A stretch of DNA of 64,000 nt from Zwartia hollandica (GTDB lineage: Bacteria > Pseudomonadota > Gammaproteobacteria > Burkholderiales > Burkholderiaceae_B). A model generated the notes under the pieces. It was not told the origin of the DNA. It searched no databases and saw only the letters and a list, made by a program, of their open reading frames with translations. Location of the stretch: contig NZ_JAHXRI010000001.1 in assembly GCF_019923725.1 (NCBI RefSeq), positions 310,001-374,000 on the forward strand, in the 5' to 3' direction. A program made the position numbers and the translations under genes. This document shows positions 1-8,281 of this stretch, piece after piece. How positions within the stretch are numbered: the first letter of the stretch is position 1; the number at the start of each line of letters is the position of its first letter.

Positions 1-743
1 CGCGCCTGCATCTCGTTGAGTGCACGGGCGGCGCTGACAACTTCAGTAGGGCCTTTTTCCGGAAGCGGCGCACGATCAATGTTTTCACCCAGCCGCTCGG
101 CAGCTTGGGCAAAGTCCTTTAATGGACGCGTGACCCAACGCACACCAAACCAAGCAAGTGCGATAACCGCCATCAAGAGCACTAACGCGCTGACGAGAGC
201 GCGATATGGCCAAGACATTGTTTGCGGCTCCAGCGTCGAATCGACGCTTAGCCAAACACCGTCTTGCAATCTGATATGCGCAACGAGCACTGGGGAACCG
301 CCACGACCTTCAGTGCGAACGCGGTGTGCTCCATGTTCTAGCGCGGGCGCGCCCCGCGGCATAGCGGATGTGCGCGCACGGATATTGACCCACACCTCTC
401 TGTCACTTCCCAGTTTATGTCGCAACATCGACAGAAACACAGTTTCTTGTGCGCTAGGATCAAGCATCTCGCGCTTTACCTGAACTGCGCTTGCCTGCAG
501 ACTGATCTTTAATTGCGGAGAGCGGAGCACCCGAATAATACGGTCACGCTCTGACGCATCGCTGGAATCCAGCAACTGTAGGATATCAACCACCCGCATA
601 ACCGACTGCATACCACTGGCGCGGGCGAGAAACTCACCCCGATCTTGCAATAGGATGCTTAAGCTCACAAGTTGCGCAAGGATGAGTCCGCCTACAAACA
701 CAATCACCAAGCGGCCGGACAAGGAGCGAGGCAGCCAGCGCAT
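1..743 (-). CDS. sensor histidine kinase, N-terminal part (cut by window edge)
   Basis: This is the membrane sensor of a two-component system; only about 247 N-terminal residues lie in the window. Translation of the minus strand from an ATG at 743 gives a first membrane helix at about residues 8-32, a periplasmic region of about 120 residues, and a second helix (SWPYRALVSALVLLMAVIAL). A HAMP-type linker follows, with VTRPLK and then ALNEMQAR. The dimerisation/phosphoacceptor and ATPase domains would lie beyond the left edge. The ATG shares one base with the TGA of the response regulator (TGATG), so the pair is co-translated. The EnvZ/OmpR-like class is inferred from the topology and the partner; the stimulus is unknown. 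Confidence 0.85.
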   Translation of the reverse strand, partial: MRWLPRSLSGRLVIVFVGGLILAQLVSLSILLQDRGEFLARASGMQSVMRVVDILQLLDSSDASERDRIIRVLRSPQLKISLQASAVQVKREMLDPSAQETVFLSMLRHKLGSDREVWVNIRARTSAMPRGAPALEHGAHRVRTEGRGGSPVLVAHIRLQDGVWLSVDSTLEPQTMSWPYRALVSALVLLMAVIALAWFGVRWVTRPLKDFAQAAERLGENIDRAPLPEKGPTEVVSAARALNEMQA

Positions 744-1456
744 CAGTGCTCAACCGTCACTTCACAAGCCAGCACATATCCTTGCCCACGAGCTGTCTTG
801 ATGAGGGAGGGTTCCTTGGGATTATCCAGAAGCCGGCGTCGAAGACGGCTCACTTGGAGATCAATACTGCGATCGAAGGGATCCGCCTCTCTGGACTGTG
901 TCAGATCAATAAGTTGATCACGCGTTAAAACACGATTCGGGTGCTCTAGAAAAATACGTAATAGGCGAAATTCCGTACCACTCAGCAGGAACCGCGAGCG
1001 GTCAGGACCAATCAGATCGCGCGTGATCACCTCAAGCGTCCAGCCCGCAAAATGAATCACTCGCGCCTCATCTGGGCGAAGATTTGGCGGTAATGCCCGT
1101 GCACGGCGAAGGACACTCTTAATGCGAGCGACAAGCTCGCGCGGGTTAAATGGCTTGGCAAGATAGTCGTCTGCCCCCATCTCCAGCCCCACAATTCGAT
1201 CGATTTCTTCTCCGCGGGCGGTCAGCATCAATATCGGAACATCTGACTGACTGCGCAGTTCACGGCATAGCGTCAGACCATCCTCACCCGGCAGCATTAA
1301 GTCAAGCACAATCAGATCTGGCATGGCATGCGAAACTGCCGTGCGCATAGCTCGACCATCTGCAGCGACAGACACGCGATATCCTTGCTTTTGGAGATAT
1401 TCGCTCAGTAGCTCTCGGATATCTCGGTCATCATCTACGACTAGTATGTGATCCAT
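743..1456 (-). CDS. OmpR/PhoB-family DNA-binding response regulator
   Basis: This 237-residue transcription factor is presumably phosphorylated by the kinase encoded just downstream. The receiver domain (about residues 1-115) shows the acidic pocket VVDDD near the N terminus, the phosphoacceptor in IVLDLMLP, the threonine in LMLTARG and the lysine in DDYLAKPFNP. The C-terminal winged helix (about 140-235) carries LSGTEFRLL and RRRLLDNP...KTARGQGYVL, typical of OmpR/PhoB. An in-frame start 21 codons upstream exists, but MDHILVVDD at 1456 matches the family N terminus. Neighbours are the kinase (overlapping) and a divergent Spy-like secreted protein that may be its target (inference). The specific family member cannot be named. 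Confidence 0.93.
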   Translation of the reverse strand: MDHILVVDDDRDIRELLSEYLQKQGYRVSVAADGRAMRTAVSHAMPDLIVLDLMLPGEDGLTLCRELRSQSDVPILMLTARGEEIDRIVGLEMGADDYLAKPFNPRELVARIKSVLRRARALPPNLRPDEARVIHFAGWTLEVITRDLIGPDRSRFLLSGTEFRLLRIFLEHPNRVLTRDQLIDLTQSREADPFDRSIDLQVSRLRRRLLDNPKEPSLIKTARGQGYVLACEVTVEH

Positions 1457-1662
1457 AATGCCATCATGCCTTTGAAGCCCGACTCTGACCAGCTTCTTTT
1501 CCGAAAAATTGTATTGCAATGTGTCAAAGTACGAATTTCGACCTTAGCGTTACAAATCGCCGCTTGTCTGACATAAAAAAATCGTACGTGACTGATTGAA
1601 TACGTCTTGTCCGCAGCACACAATTTGCTGAGACATTTCTTTCACTTCAATAGGAACGCAAC
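1457..1662. promoter_or_regulatory. divergent intergenic region, regulator / Spy-like gene
   Basis: These 206 bases separate the regulator-kinase pair (minus) from the Met/His-rich secreted protein (plus), so both promoters should lie here. The plus-strand gene has an AGGA ribosome-binding site about 8 bases before its ATG. I see no convincing tandem operator repeat and call no specific binding site. Confidence 0.4.
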
Positions 1663-2124
1663 ATGAACACACCACGTAAATTCGCAGCTCGCCTGATGGC
1701 CACCGTTGGTTTTGGCCTGGTGATGGTAACCGCCCAAGCACAAACTAGCCCACCTCCAGCTGCAACACCCGCTCCAACTGCTACTCAACCGCAGTGCCAA
1801 GGAAAAGGCCATGGCGACAAGGGGCACCGAATGGGAATGGGCCAAGGGATGGGGCAAGGCATGGGCTCAGGGATGCAGGGAGAAGGCGGCAAAAAGGCTC
1901 AGTCATGTGATGGCGAAAGACATGCTGCGATCCGAGAGCTCATGACCGAGCAGGAGCGCCAAGCGATGAAAGAAAAAATGCGTGCAGCGAAGTCGCCCGA
2001 GGAGCGCAAACAACTCATGGCTGAAAACCGCGCTGAGATAGAGAAGCGTGCTAAAGAAAAAGGTATCACCTTGCCCGCACCACGCTCAGGTCAACATGGC
2101 CGAGGTAATAACCAGTCGGGTTAA
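1663..2124 (+). CDS. secreted Met/His/Gly-rich Spy-like protein
   Basis: This 153-residue exported protein has a signal peptide of about 27 residues (basic MNTPRK, hydrophobic core, cleavage near AQAQT). A Pro/Thr/Ala linker follows, then a Gly/Met/His-rich segment (about 48-75) with short MGQGMGQGMG-type repeats and two Cys flanking it (TQPQC and AQSC). The C-terminal half is a charged helix with LMTEQERQAMKEKM and SPEERKQLMAENRAE, recalling the LTxxQ/Spy and periplasmic heavy-metal-sensor helical proteins. By position it is divergent from an OmpR-type two-component system. A periplasmic chaperone or metal (copper or silver) buffer is inferred from composition and context only. Confidence 0.7.
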   Translation: MNTPRKFAARLMATVGFGLVMVTAQAQTSPPPAATPAPTATQPQCQGKGHGDKGHRMGMGQGMGQGMGSGMQGEGGKKAQSCDGERHAAIRELMTEQERQAMKEKMRAAKSPEERKQLMAENRAEIEKRAKEKGITLPAPRSGQHGRGNNQSG

Positions 2125-2189
2125 CACCGACTGTCAGGGCGTTGCGTTTCTTTAGGCGCGACGTCCGTGGTGATCCTCTTCGTGATAAG

Positions 2190-2224
2190 GTTTAAGCATC
2201 TTCTATTAAGGGATGTTTAAGCAT
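2190..2224 (+). repeat. 10-bp direct repeat in the metC leader
   Basis: GTTTAAGCAT occurs at 2190-2199 and again at 2215-2224, a 25-base period. The second copy contains the A and T of the metC start codon. It could be a regulator site or chance; no family is assigned. Confidence 0.35.
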
Positions 2225-3389
2225 GTCTGAATCAACCAAGCGCAGTACACGGCTGCTGCGAGCTGGACGAAACCATACGGGTTGGGTCAATGCCCCCGTT
2301 TCAAGGGCGAGCACCTACGTGTTTGATACGGTCCAAGACTGGCGTGACACCCGCAAGCGCCGAGAAACTGAACGACTGCCGTCCTATGGCGCGCGCGGGA
2401 CTGACTCGACGTATGCGCTTGAAGATGCATTGGTCGAACTCGAAGATGGCCATCGTGGCTTTCTATTCCCCACAGGTCAAGCTGCGATCGCGGTGACACT
2501 CTTAGCGTTTTTAAAGCCGGGTGATCATATTTTGCTGAGCGATGCTTCGTACGAACCAGTCAGGAACTTCTGCAAGCATCAACTCGCCGACCTTGGAATC
2601 AGCCATACTTTCTACCCGCCGGACGGCAACGGTATCGAGGCCTTGATTCAACCAAATACAAAGGTCTTGTATGTCGAATGCCCAGGCACAATCACCTACG
2701 ATATGCTTGATCTGCCGCGTATTTCCGAGATTGCAAAGAAATCTAACTTATGGGTGATCGCCGACAACACATGGGGGTCAGGCTGGCTGTACCAGCCACT
2801 CGCACTCGGCGCAGACGTCTCTATTACGGCTATTACAAAATATATCGGAGGTCACTCTGATTTGATGATGGGGGCCTCCGTCGCCAACGAGCGCGCTTGG
2901 CCTGCATTACAAAAAGCGACCTATGGCTTTGGACAGACCGTCGGAGCAGATGACGCCTTCATGGCACTGCGCGGTGTGCGCTCGATGCCGATACGATTAC
3001 ACGCCCACGCTGCAAGCGCTCTGCTGGTAGCGCAATGGCTTGAGTCTCGGTCCGAAATAGCGCATGTGTTTTGCCCAGCACTCCCTAATGATCCTGGTCA
3101 TGCGCTTTGGAAAAAACATTGTCACGGCACGAATGGCCTCATATCGTTTGAATTACAAAAGCGGTATTCCCAAACCCAGGCAGAAGGTGTCATCGATGCA
3201 CTCGCGTTATTTGGTTTGGGTGCCTCATGGGGCGGCTTTGAAAGCTTGGTCATTCCAACGGACCTCGCAGGAACGCGTGTCTTGACGGATTGGAGTCAGC
3301 GCGGAGCTGTGATTCGCTTGCATATCGGACTCGAAGACATCGAGGACCTGATTGCTGACCTGAATCAAGCCTTGAACACGCTGTCATAA
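2223..3389 (+). CDS. metC: cystathionine beta-lyase
   Basis: This 388-residue PLP enzyme of the Cys/Met metabolism family would cleave cystathionine to homocysteine, pyruvate and ammonia in methionine synthesis. The PLP-lysine region reads SITAITKYIGGHSDLMMG, the cofactor-binding aspartate lies in WVIADNTWGSG, and YGARGTDSTYALEDAL and FPTGQAAI match the substrate/cofactor loops. N-terminal SRASTYVFDTVQDW and the length favour MetC over MetB or MetZ. The start at 2223 follows a short leader that contains a 10-bp direct repeat. Downstream at 3441 is a Bug protein on the same strand, possibly co-transcribed, with no obvious functional link. Confidence 0.9.
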   Translation: MSESTKRSTRLLRAGRNHTGWVNAPVSRASTYVFDTVQDWRDTRKRRETERLPSYGARGTDSTYALEDALVELEDGHRGFLFPTGQAAIAVTLLAFLKPGDHILLSDASYEPVRNFCKHQLADLGISHTFYPPDGNGIEALIQPNTKVLYVECPGTITYDMLDLPRISEIAKKSNLWVIADNTWGSGWLYQPLALGADVSITAITKYIGGHSDLMMGASVANERAWPALQKATYGFGQTVGADDAFMALRGVRSMPIRLHAHAASALLVAQWLESRSEIAHVFCPALPNDPGHALWKKHCHGTNGLISFELQKRYSQTQAEGVIDALALFGLGASWGGFESLVIPTDLAGTRVLTDWSQRGAVIRLHIGLEDIEDLIADLNQALNTLS

Positions 3390-3440
3390 CCACACCCAAC
3401 CGATCCCCAACAATTGATTTCATTTACAAAAGGATGTCTC

Positions 3441-4454
3441 ATGAATTTAAGTAACACATCACGCAACTCTACCCGAGCTGCGAGTGCTGCGCTGTTTGCC
3501 ACAGTCGTGCTTAGCTCAGTTCTGAGCTCCGCTCAGACACTTCAACCCTTGGCAGACTTCCCCAAGCAATCGATTACCATTGTCTCTCCCTTCCCACCGG
3601 GCGGAGGTAACGACAAGATATCCCGCCTGTTGGCTGCCGAACTTGCAACCATTGTGGGCCAAGCCGTCGTCGTTGAGAATCGGGGCGGTGCGGGTGGCAA
3701 CCTTGGGACCACATCGGCCGCCAAAGCGAAGCCGGATGGCTACACCATTCTTACTTCACAGACAAGCATCATCGGCGTGAACCCTGCGCTTTACCCAAAC
3801 GCAGGCTTCGTGCCCCAAAAGGACTTTGAACCCCTTTCACAGTTGACGAGCGCACCGGTTGTATTTGTAGTTCGTGCAGACAGCCCCTACAAATCGATGA
3901 AAGACTACATCGCAGACGCACGCGCACGCCCTGATGTCGTGAACTTCGCCACACCCGGTAATGGCACGCTCTCGCATTTAACAACTGCGCGTCTAGCCAC
4001 GCAAGAAAATATCAAACTTACCCACATCCCATATAAAGGCGCGGGCCCTGCTACGACAGACCTACTGGGTGGACAAATCGCTATGCTTGTCACCTCACCC
4101 TCCTCAGTTGAAGGCTTAGTGTCCTCAGGAAAACTGCGTGTTCTCGCAGCCACGAATGACAATTTGTTGGGCGTCTTCAAAGGAACACCGACACTAGAGA
4201 GTCTGGGCATCAAAAACATGAATGTCGCAGACTGGTATGGCGTGTTTGTACCTAAAGGAACGCCGGCTGATCGTATTGCGTATCTCGAACAAGCCGTGCG
4301 CAAAGCGATGTCCACAGCGGACATGAAAACCAAGGTAAATCAAAGTGGGTCGGAAGTTGTCGGTAATGCCCGAACCGATTTTATCCAAACCGTCAATAAA
4401 GAGATCGCCGACTGGGGCGCCGTCGTCAAGGCCTCTGGCGTAAAGGTCGACTAA
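3441..4454 (+). CDS. Bug-family tripartite tricarboxylate transporter substrate-binding protein
   Basis: This periplasmic solute-binding protein (337 residues) is of the Bug/TctC family that is greatly expanded in Alcaligenaceae and relatives. The start at 3441 follows AAGGATG and gives a signal peptide ending near LSSAQT; an upstream in-frame ATG at 3414 would spoil it. Family marks are FPPGGGNDKISRLLA, VVVENRGGAGGN, AKAKPDGYT and the second-lobe segment THIPYKGAGPATTDLLGGQ. The ligand is likely a small carboxylate but cannot be read from sequence. No tctA/tctB membrane genes are nearby, so it is an orphan binder, as is usual for Bug proteins. Confidence 0.9.
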   Translation: MNLSNTSRNSTRAASAALFATVVLSSVLSSAQTLQPLADFPKQSITIVSPFPPGGGNDKISRLLAAELATIVGQAVVVENRGGAGGNLGTTSAAKAKPDGYTILTSQTSIIGVNPALYPNAGFVPQKDFEPLSQLTSAPVVFVVRADSPYKSMKDYIADARARPDVVNFATPGNGTLSHLTTARLATQENIKLTHIPYKGAGPATTDLLGGQIAMLVTSPSSVEGLVSSGKLRVLAATNDNLLGVFKGTPTLESLGIKNMNVADWYGVFVPKGTPADRIAYLEQAVRKAMSTADMKTKVNQSGSEVVGNARTDFIQTVNKEIADWGAVVKASGVKVD

Positions 4455-4484
4455 TCCCGAACGCTAGGCAAGGACCGCCGTATC

Positions 4485-4510
4485 CTGAGTGCCAAACGCA
4501 CGGCACTCAG
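4485..4510. terminator. hairpin between the Bug gene and tatD (no U-tract)
   Basis: CTGAGTGCC (4485-4493) and GGCACTCAG (4502-4510) form a perfect 9-bp stem with an 8-base loop. It sits between two convergent genes and includes the tatD stop codon. Neither strand has a T-run after it, so factor-independent termination is doubtful; it may protect 3' ends. Confidence 0.4.
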
Positions 4511-5307
4511 AGTATTGCGTGAAGTCTTGGAATCGCACGAAAAGCAGCCTGTGCCGTTTTCGCTAGAATGTCCTCGTAAGTCTCCTGCCTTAGCTGCGCA
4601 AGCGCTTGTGCGACTCCCGCGACTTCCGCTGGCTCGTTGCGACGTGACTCAGTTAACCACGCAGGCGGAATATCTGGAGCATCAGTCTCAAGAGCGATTG
4701 ACTCCAGTGGTAGTGCACACGCCAGTCTGCGAATTTGCAGTGCGCGCGTGTAGGTCATTGCGCCACCGAACCCAAGTGCAAATCCCGCAGCGACGAACTG
4801 CTCGGCCTGCTGCAAGCTGCCATTAAACGCATGTGCCAAACCACCGCGAACAGCATGGCGCCTAAGATATTTGAGAAGCACGTCTTGCGAGCGCCTGACA
4901 TGTAAAATGACAGGCAAATCAAACTCGATGGCGAGCTTTAATTGCTCCACGTAAAAGCGCTCTTGTTTTGCTCGCTGCTCGCCCGCAGAAATTTCGGCCA
5001 CGAAAAAGTCTAAGCCAATCTCACCGACTGCAACGAGTCGAGGATCATCACGCTGCGCCTCTAGGGCGCGGCGCAGTTGCACTAACGCCTCATCTTGGAC
5101 ATTTTGTACGTAAAGAGGATGAATACCGAGTGCATAGGCGCCGCCCGGAATTCGCTGCGCTAATGCGCGTACCTGTTCAAAGTTAGCCGGCTCAACCGCG
5201 GGGATCAAGATGCTCTTGACACCCGAAGCGAGTGCTCGCGCGATCACTACCTCGCGATCTAAATCAAATTCACGCGCATCCAGATGGCAATGCGTATCAA
5301 GTAGCAT
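4507..5307 (-). CDS. tatD: TatD-family metal-dependent hydrolase (3'-5' DNase)
   Basis: This 266-residue TIM-barrel hydrolase is of the TatD/YcfH type; family members act as metal-dependent nucleases. Metal ligands are seen in LLDTHCHLD (N terminus), AVGEIGLDFF, LPVILHVRRS, GLAHAFNGS and LETDAPDIPP. The start is set at 5307 because the family begins directly with the LDTHCHLD strand; an ATG at 5325 would add six residues. Either start overlaps the lolD 3' end, so lolC-lolD-tatD is one minus-strand unit. The C terminus (FRAIPRLHAIL) is complete. Assignment to the tatD or ycfH subgroup is not certain. Confidence 0.88.
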   Translation of the reverse strand: MLLDTHCHLDAREFDLDREVVIARALASGVKSILIPAVEPANFEQVRALAQRIPGGAYALGIHPLYVQNVQDEALVQLRRALEAQRDDPRLVAVGEIGLDFFVAEISAGEQRAKQERFYVEQLKLAIEFDLPVILHVRRSQDVLLKYLRRHAVRGGLAHAFNGSLQQAEQFVAAGFALGFGGAMTYTRALQIRRLACALPLESIALETDAPDIPPAWLTESRRNEPAEVAGVAQALAQLRQETYEDILAKTAQAAFRAIPRLHAIL

Positions 5308-5980
5308 CAACCAGTCGTCCGGCATCCATCAGCAAACGCCTGTCGGCTAGCGCCGCTAACTCTGCATCATGCGTCACAACCAAAAACGCCGTTTTGGAGT
5401 CTGCATTAACCTGTTTAAGCAGATCAAACATGCGATGTGCCGTGTGCCTATCCAAGTTGCCTGTCGGCTCATCCGCCAGAACACAGGCGGGCTGGTTAAC
5501 CAACGCGCGGGCGAGCGCAACACGCTGGCGCTCGCCACCCGAGAGCTGCCCTGGGTAATGCAGAACACGGTCCTTTAAACCCACCATTTCGAGAAACCGT
5601 TGAGCTTCGGCACGCGCACTGTCCCGGTCTTGCCGTCCCACGATGCGTGGCATTGCCACATTGTCGAGCGCTGTGAATTCAGCTAGTAAGTGATGGAACT
5701 GATACACGAAACCTAAACCACGATTACGCAAACGACTGCGCTGCGCTTCAGAAAGCCCCTCGCTTGACTGTCCAGCCACCTCGATCGAACCGGAACTCGG
5801 GATGTCTAAGAGTCCAAGAATGTGCAGCAGTGTACTTTTACCAGAGCCCGAAGCGCCCACCACAGCAACCATCTCACCGGGGACAATCGACAGGTTCACC
5901 TGATTCAACACATCGATCCGCACGCCACTCTCAGCGTAATGCTTGCAAACATTCTGTGCGCGCAAGGCGTAATCAGTCAT
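5297..5980 (-). CDS. lolD: lipoprotein-releasing ABC transporter ATP-binding protein LolD
   Basis: This 227-residue ATPase powers release of outer-membrane lipoproteins from the inner membrane to LolA. The Walker A motif is GASGSGKST, the signature LSGGERQRVALARAL, Walker B VLADEPTGNLD, and the switch histidine lies in VVTHD. The Q-loop region GFVYQFHHLLAEFTALDNV matches LolD. The ATG at 5980 overlaps the end of the permease gene by 8 bases, so expression should be coupled. tatD follows with overlap. Confidence 0.95.
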   Translation of the reverse strand: MTDYALRAQNVCKHYAESGVRIDVLNQVNLSIVPGEMVAVVGASGSGKSTLLHILGLLDIPSSGSIEVAGQSSEGLSEAQRSRLRNRGLGFVYQFHHLLAEFTALDNVAMPRIVGRQDRDSARAEAQRFLEMVGLKDRVLHYPGQLSGGERQRVALARALVNQPACVLADEPTGNLDRHTAHRMFDLLKQVNADSKTAFLVVTHDAELAALADRRLLMDAGRLVDAT

Positions 5981-7253
5981 TACGAAGCACCTGAGCAGGC
6001 TGCAAGCGCGAGGCGCGCCAGCTTGGGTACAGTGTGGCGAGAAGGGACATCACCAAGGATGTCAAACCAATCGACACAACGTCATTGAGGCGGACATCGG
6101 AAGGTAGCGCACTAATAAAATAAATTTCTCTGGGTAAGAACTGCACACCCAACAAGCGCTCTATTGCGGGGACGAGTACATCAACATTCAATGCGATCAA
6201 GGTGCCGCCAATCACGCCAGTCAACGTTCCCAAAACGCCGATCATCGCTCCCTGCACCAGAAAGATCCAGGCAATAGCAACCGGTGTTGCGCCAAAACTT
6301 CTAAGAATCGCGATATCAGACTGTTTATCTTTAACCGCCATCACAAGCGAGGACAACAAGTTAAACGCCGCAACCGCCACAATTAGGGTCAAGATCAAAA
6401 ACATCATTCGCTTTTCGGTCTGCACCGCAGCAAACCATGTCCGGTTATTGCGCGACCAATCTGCAACCATCACACTGCTGGGCAACAATGGCAAAAGAGA
6501 CTGCGCAATCTCGGGCGCGCGGTGCATATCGTCTACACGCAAACGCACACCGGCCAGTGCACCATCGCGAAACACTTTTGCAGCATCGACAGCGTCAACA
6601 AAGGCAAGCGAGGAGTCGTACTCGAAATGCCCGGAACGGAAGGTCCCCACTACGGTGAACTGCCGCATGCGAGGCGAGAAGCCTGCGGGGCTAATATTCG
6701 CAGCCGGTGCAAGCATCATGACCGTTTGCCCCACCCGCACCTGCAACATGTCTGCCAAGTCCTGTCCGAGTACGATACCAAAAGCGCCAGGCTTGAGATC
6801 AGTCAGACGACCATCCACCATTTGGCGGCCTGCATCCGACACCTCTTTTTCAGCGACCGGATCAATGCCCCTGACCTGCACACCACGCAAGCTCTGGCCG
6901 CGCATGAGCATGCCTTGCGCCGCCACAAAGGGCGCACCTGCCAACACCGCAGGCGAGCGTTTCGCACTTGCGACAAGTGCCTGCCAACCGTCGAGGGCAG
7001 CAAGGGGATCGGAACCTGGAACAAAAATTTCAATATGCGGTAATACCGAAAGCATTCGGTCACGCACCTCTTTCTGGAAGCCGTTCATCACCGATAAGAC
7101 GACGATGAGCGCCGCAACACCGAGCCCAATACCCGCCATAGAACTGGCTGCTACAAACGAAACAAAACGATCGCGCCGACCACCCCGGCCGCGCGAACTG
7201 CCCAGCCCCGCATAGCGGGCTCCAATCCAGATTTCGTAAGGTAATTTCAGCAC
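5973..7253 (-). CDS. lolC: lipoprotein-releasing ABC transporter permease (LolC/LolE family)
   Basis: This 426-residue inner-membrane permease works with LolD. It has an N-terminal amphipathic stretch and first helix (FVSFVAASSMAGIGLGVAAL), the family mark VVLSVMNGFQKEVRDRML, a large periplasmic domain (about 60-270), then three C-terminal helices, ending RASRLQPAQVLRND. Only one LolC/E-type permease gene is present here, so it may form a homodimer, as in single-permease species (LolF-type); a second copy elsewhere cannot be excluded. The start is GTG at 7253, with CATAAT exactly six bases upstream, suggesting a leaderless message. It is divergent from the gene at 7310 across only 56 bases. 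Confidence 0.92.
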   Translation of the reverse strand: MLKLPYEIWIGARYAGLGSSRGRGGRRDRFVSFVAASSMAGIGLGVAALIVVLSVMNGFQKEVRDRMLSVLPHIEIFVPGSDPLAALDGWQALVASAKRSPAVLAGAPFVAAQGMLMRGQSLRGVQVRGIDPVAEKEVSDAGRQMVDGRLTDLKPGAFGIVLGQDLADMLQVRVGQTVMMLAPAANISPAGFSPRMRQFTVVGTFRSGHFEYDSSLAFVDAVDAAKVFRDGALAGVRLRVDDMHRAPEIAQSLLPLLPSSVMVADWSRNNRTWFAAVQTEKRMMFLILTLIVAVAAFNLLSSLVMAVKDKQSDIAILRSFGATPVAIAWIFLVQGAMIGVLGTLTGVIGGTLIALNVDVLVPAIERLLGVQFLPREIYFISALPSDVRLNDVVSIGLTSLVMSLLATLYPSWRASRLQPAQVLRND

Positions 7254-7309
7254 AGTAGCATTATGGCATCAAACCCCCGCAAAGCGAGGCATCCCACTAC
7301 AATGAAAAC
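7254..7309. promoter_or_regulatory. compact divergent promoter pair with leaderless-type spacing
   Basis: On the minus strand CATAAT (7265-7260) lies six bases before the lolC GTG. On the plus strand TACAAT (7298-7303) lies six bases before the ATG at 7310. With transcription starting about 7 bases after each -10, both messages would begin at the start codon. No good -35 hexamer is visible for either. Confidence 0.45.
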
Positions 7310-8281
7310 ATGGAAATTCTGATCCCCGGCGGCTTAGTGCCGACCTCCGTTGCACCAGACTTAGCGCATGAACTACAAAGGCATTGTCCTGCCTTGGTTG
7401 ACCTATGTGAGCATCGAACTGCTGAAGTCGTTTTACTTCCTCCTGAGCAGACTGGCTGCACGCCCGACGAGGCACTACATTTACGCAGACTTGGTTACGC
7501 CGAAGGCGTGTACCTGGGCGATAAGGAGACCCTGGGAACTAGGTTGAATTTAGGTGCTGGACTGGCTCCACTTGCCGCCAGCATTCACTCAACCAAAGAG
7601 CCAGTGTGGGTTGCACAGCTTTGCTCTATTACGATTGGGCGTGAAGGTGCGCGTATGATTGCCCCCTCTTCCCTGCGCATTGAACAGCACGAGGCCGATG
7701 TCCTCTTTGAAGCGGCAAGCGTGCTGTGGGCCGGTTCAGAAATCTCTGCCTTGGCGCTGAAAGCGGACCTTTGGCGAGTTTGGCCCGGTGAAGCCGCACA
7801 AGCACCGTCTATGAGCCCTAATGCAGTGTGCCAAATGTCATTATCTGACTGGTGGCCACAGGATCCTAGTTTTAAAGCCTGGCGTCGCCTACTCAACGAA
7901 ATCCAAATGTTGTGGCATACCCATCCTGTCAACGAACAGCGCACTCAAAGGGGTCTGCCGCCAATCAATTCCCTCTGGCTGTTCGGTGGGGCGAGGGGCT
8001 GGCGGCCAGCTGCAACGATTTCGCCCGTTCACACGCTTAATGCGCTCGCTGACGCCTGCCTAGAGGGCGACTGGGCGCGATGGATTGCGCAGCTCCCTGC
8101 TTTGTCGTCCGAACTTGAGCTCGCGCTTCTTCAACGCACAGACACAACAATACAACCAACCCTTACCTTGACCGGACAACGTCACGCAGTCCGTATGAAC
8201 CCCTTCATCCCGCGTTGGTGGCAGCACTTGCTTCCACGACGCAAGCAAAATTGGACCGATTGGTGGAATCTCCAAAACTAA
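7310..8281 (+). CDS. conserved hypothetical protein upstream of recJ
   Basis: This 323-residue protein starts MEILIPGGLVPTS. I do not recognise a catalytic family with confidence. My memory of comparable Burkholderiales loci is of an uncharacterised protein next to recJ, sometimes loosely labelled phosphoglycerate-mutase-like, but nothing here proves that. Visible features are an acidic mid-region, many Trp (WWPQDPSFKAW, LWLFGGARGWRP) and a basic Trp-rich C terminus (PRWWQHLLPRRKQNW). There is no signal peptide or membrane helix. The 3' end overlaps the recJ open frame by up to 67 bases, suggesting coupling. The start has a -10-like TACAAT six bases upstream and no ribosome-binding site. Confidence 0.75.
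   Translation: MEILIPGGLVPTSVAPDLAHELQRHCPALVDLCEHRTAEVVLLPPEQTGCTPDEALHLRRLGYAEGVYLGDKETLGTRLNLGAGLAPLAASIHSTKEPVWVAQLCSITIGREGARMIAPSSLRIEQHEADVLFEAASVLWAGSEISALALKADLWRVWPGEAAQAPSMSPNAVCQMSLSDWWPQDPSFKAWRRLLNEIQMLWHTHPVNEQRTQRGLPPINSLWLFGGARGWRPAATISPVHTLNALADACLEGDWARWIAQLPALSSELELALLQRTDTTIQPTLTLTGQRHAVRMNPFIPRWWQHLLPRRKQNWTDWWNLQN

Noticed and set aside
16-483. A 155-codon plus-strand frame at the left edge
   Set aside because: Antisense to the sensor kinase, whose helices and HAMP linker are clear on the minus strand.
6202-7215. A 337-codon plus-strand open frame opposite lolC
   Set aside because: It lies wholly antisense to a clear LolC-family gene, has Arg/Thr/Ala-rich low-quality composition and no recognisable domain.
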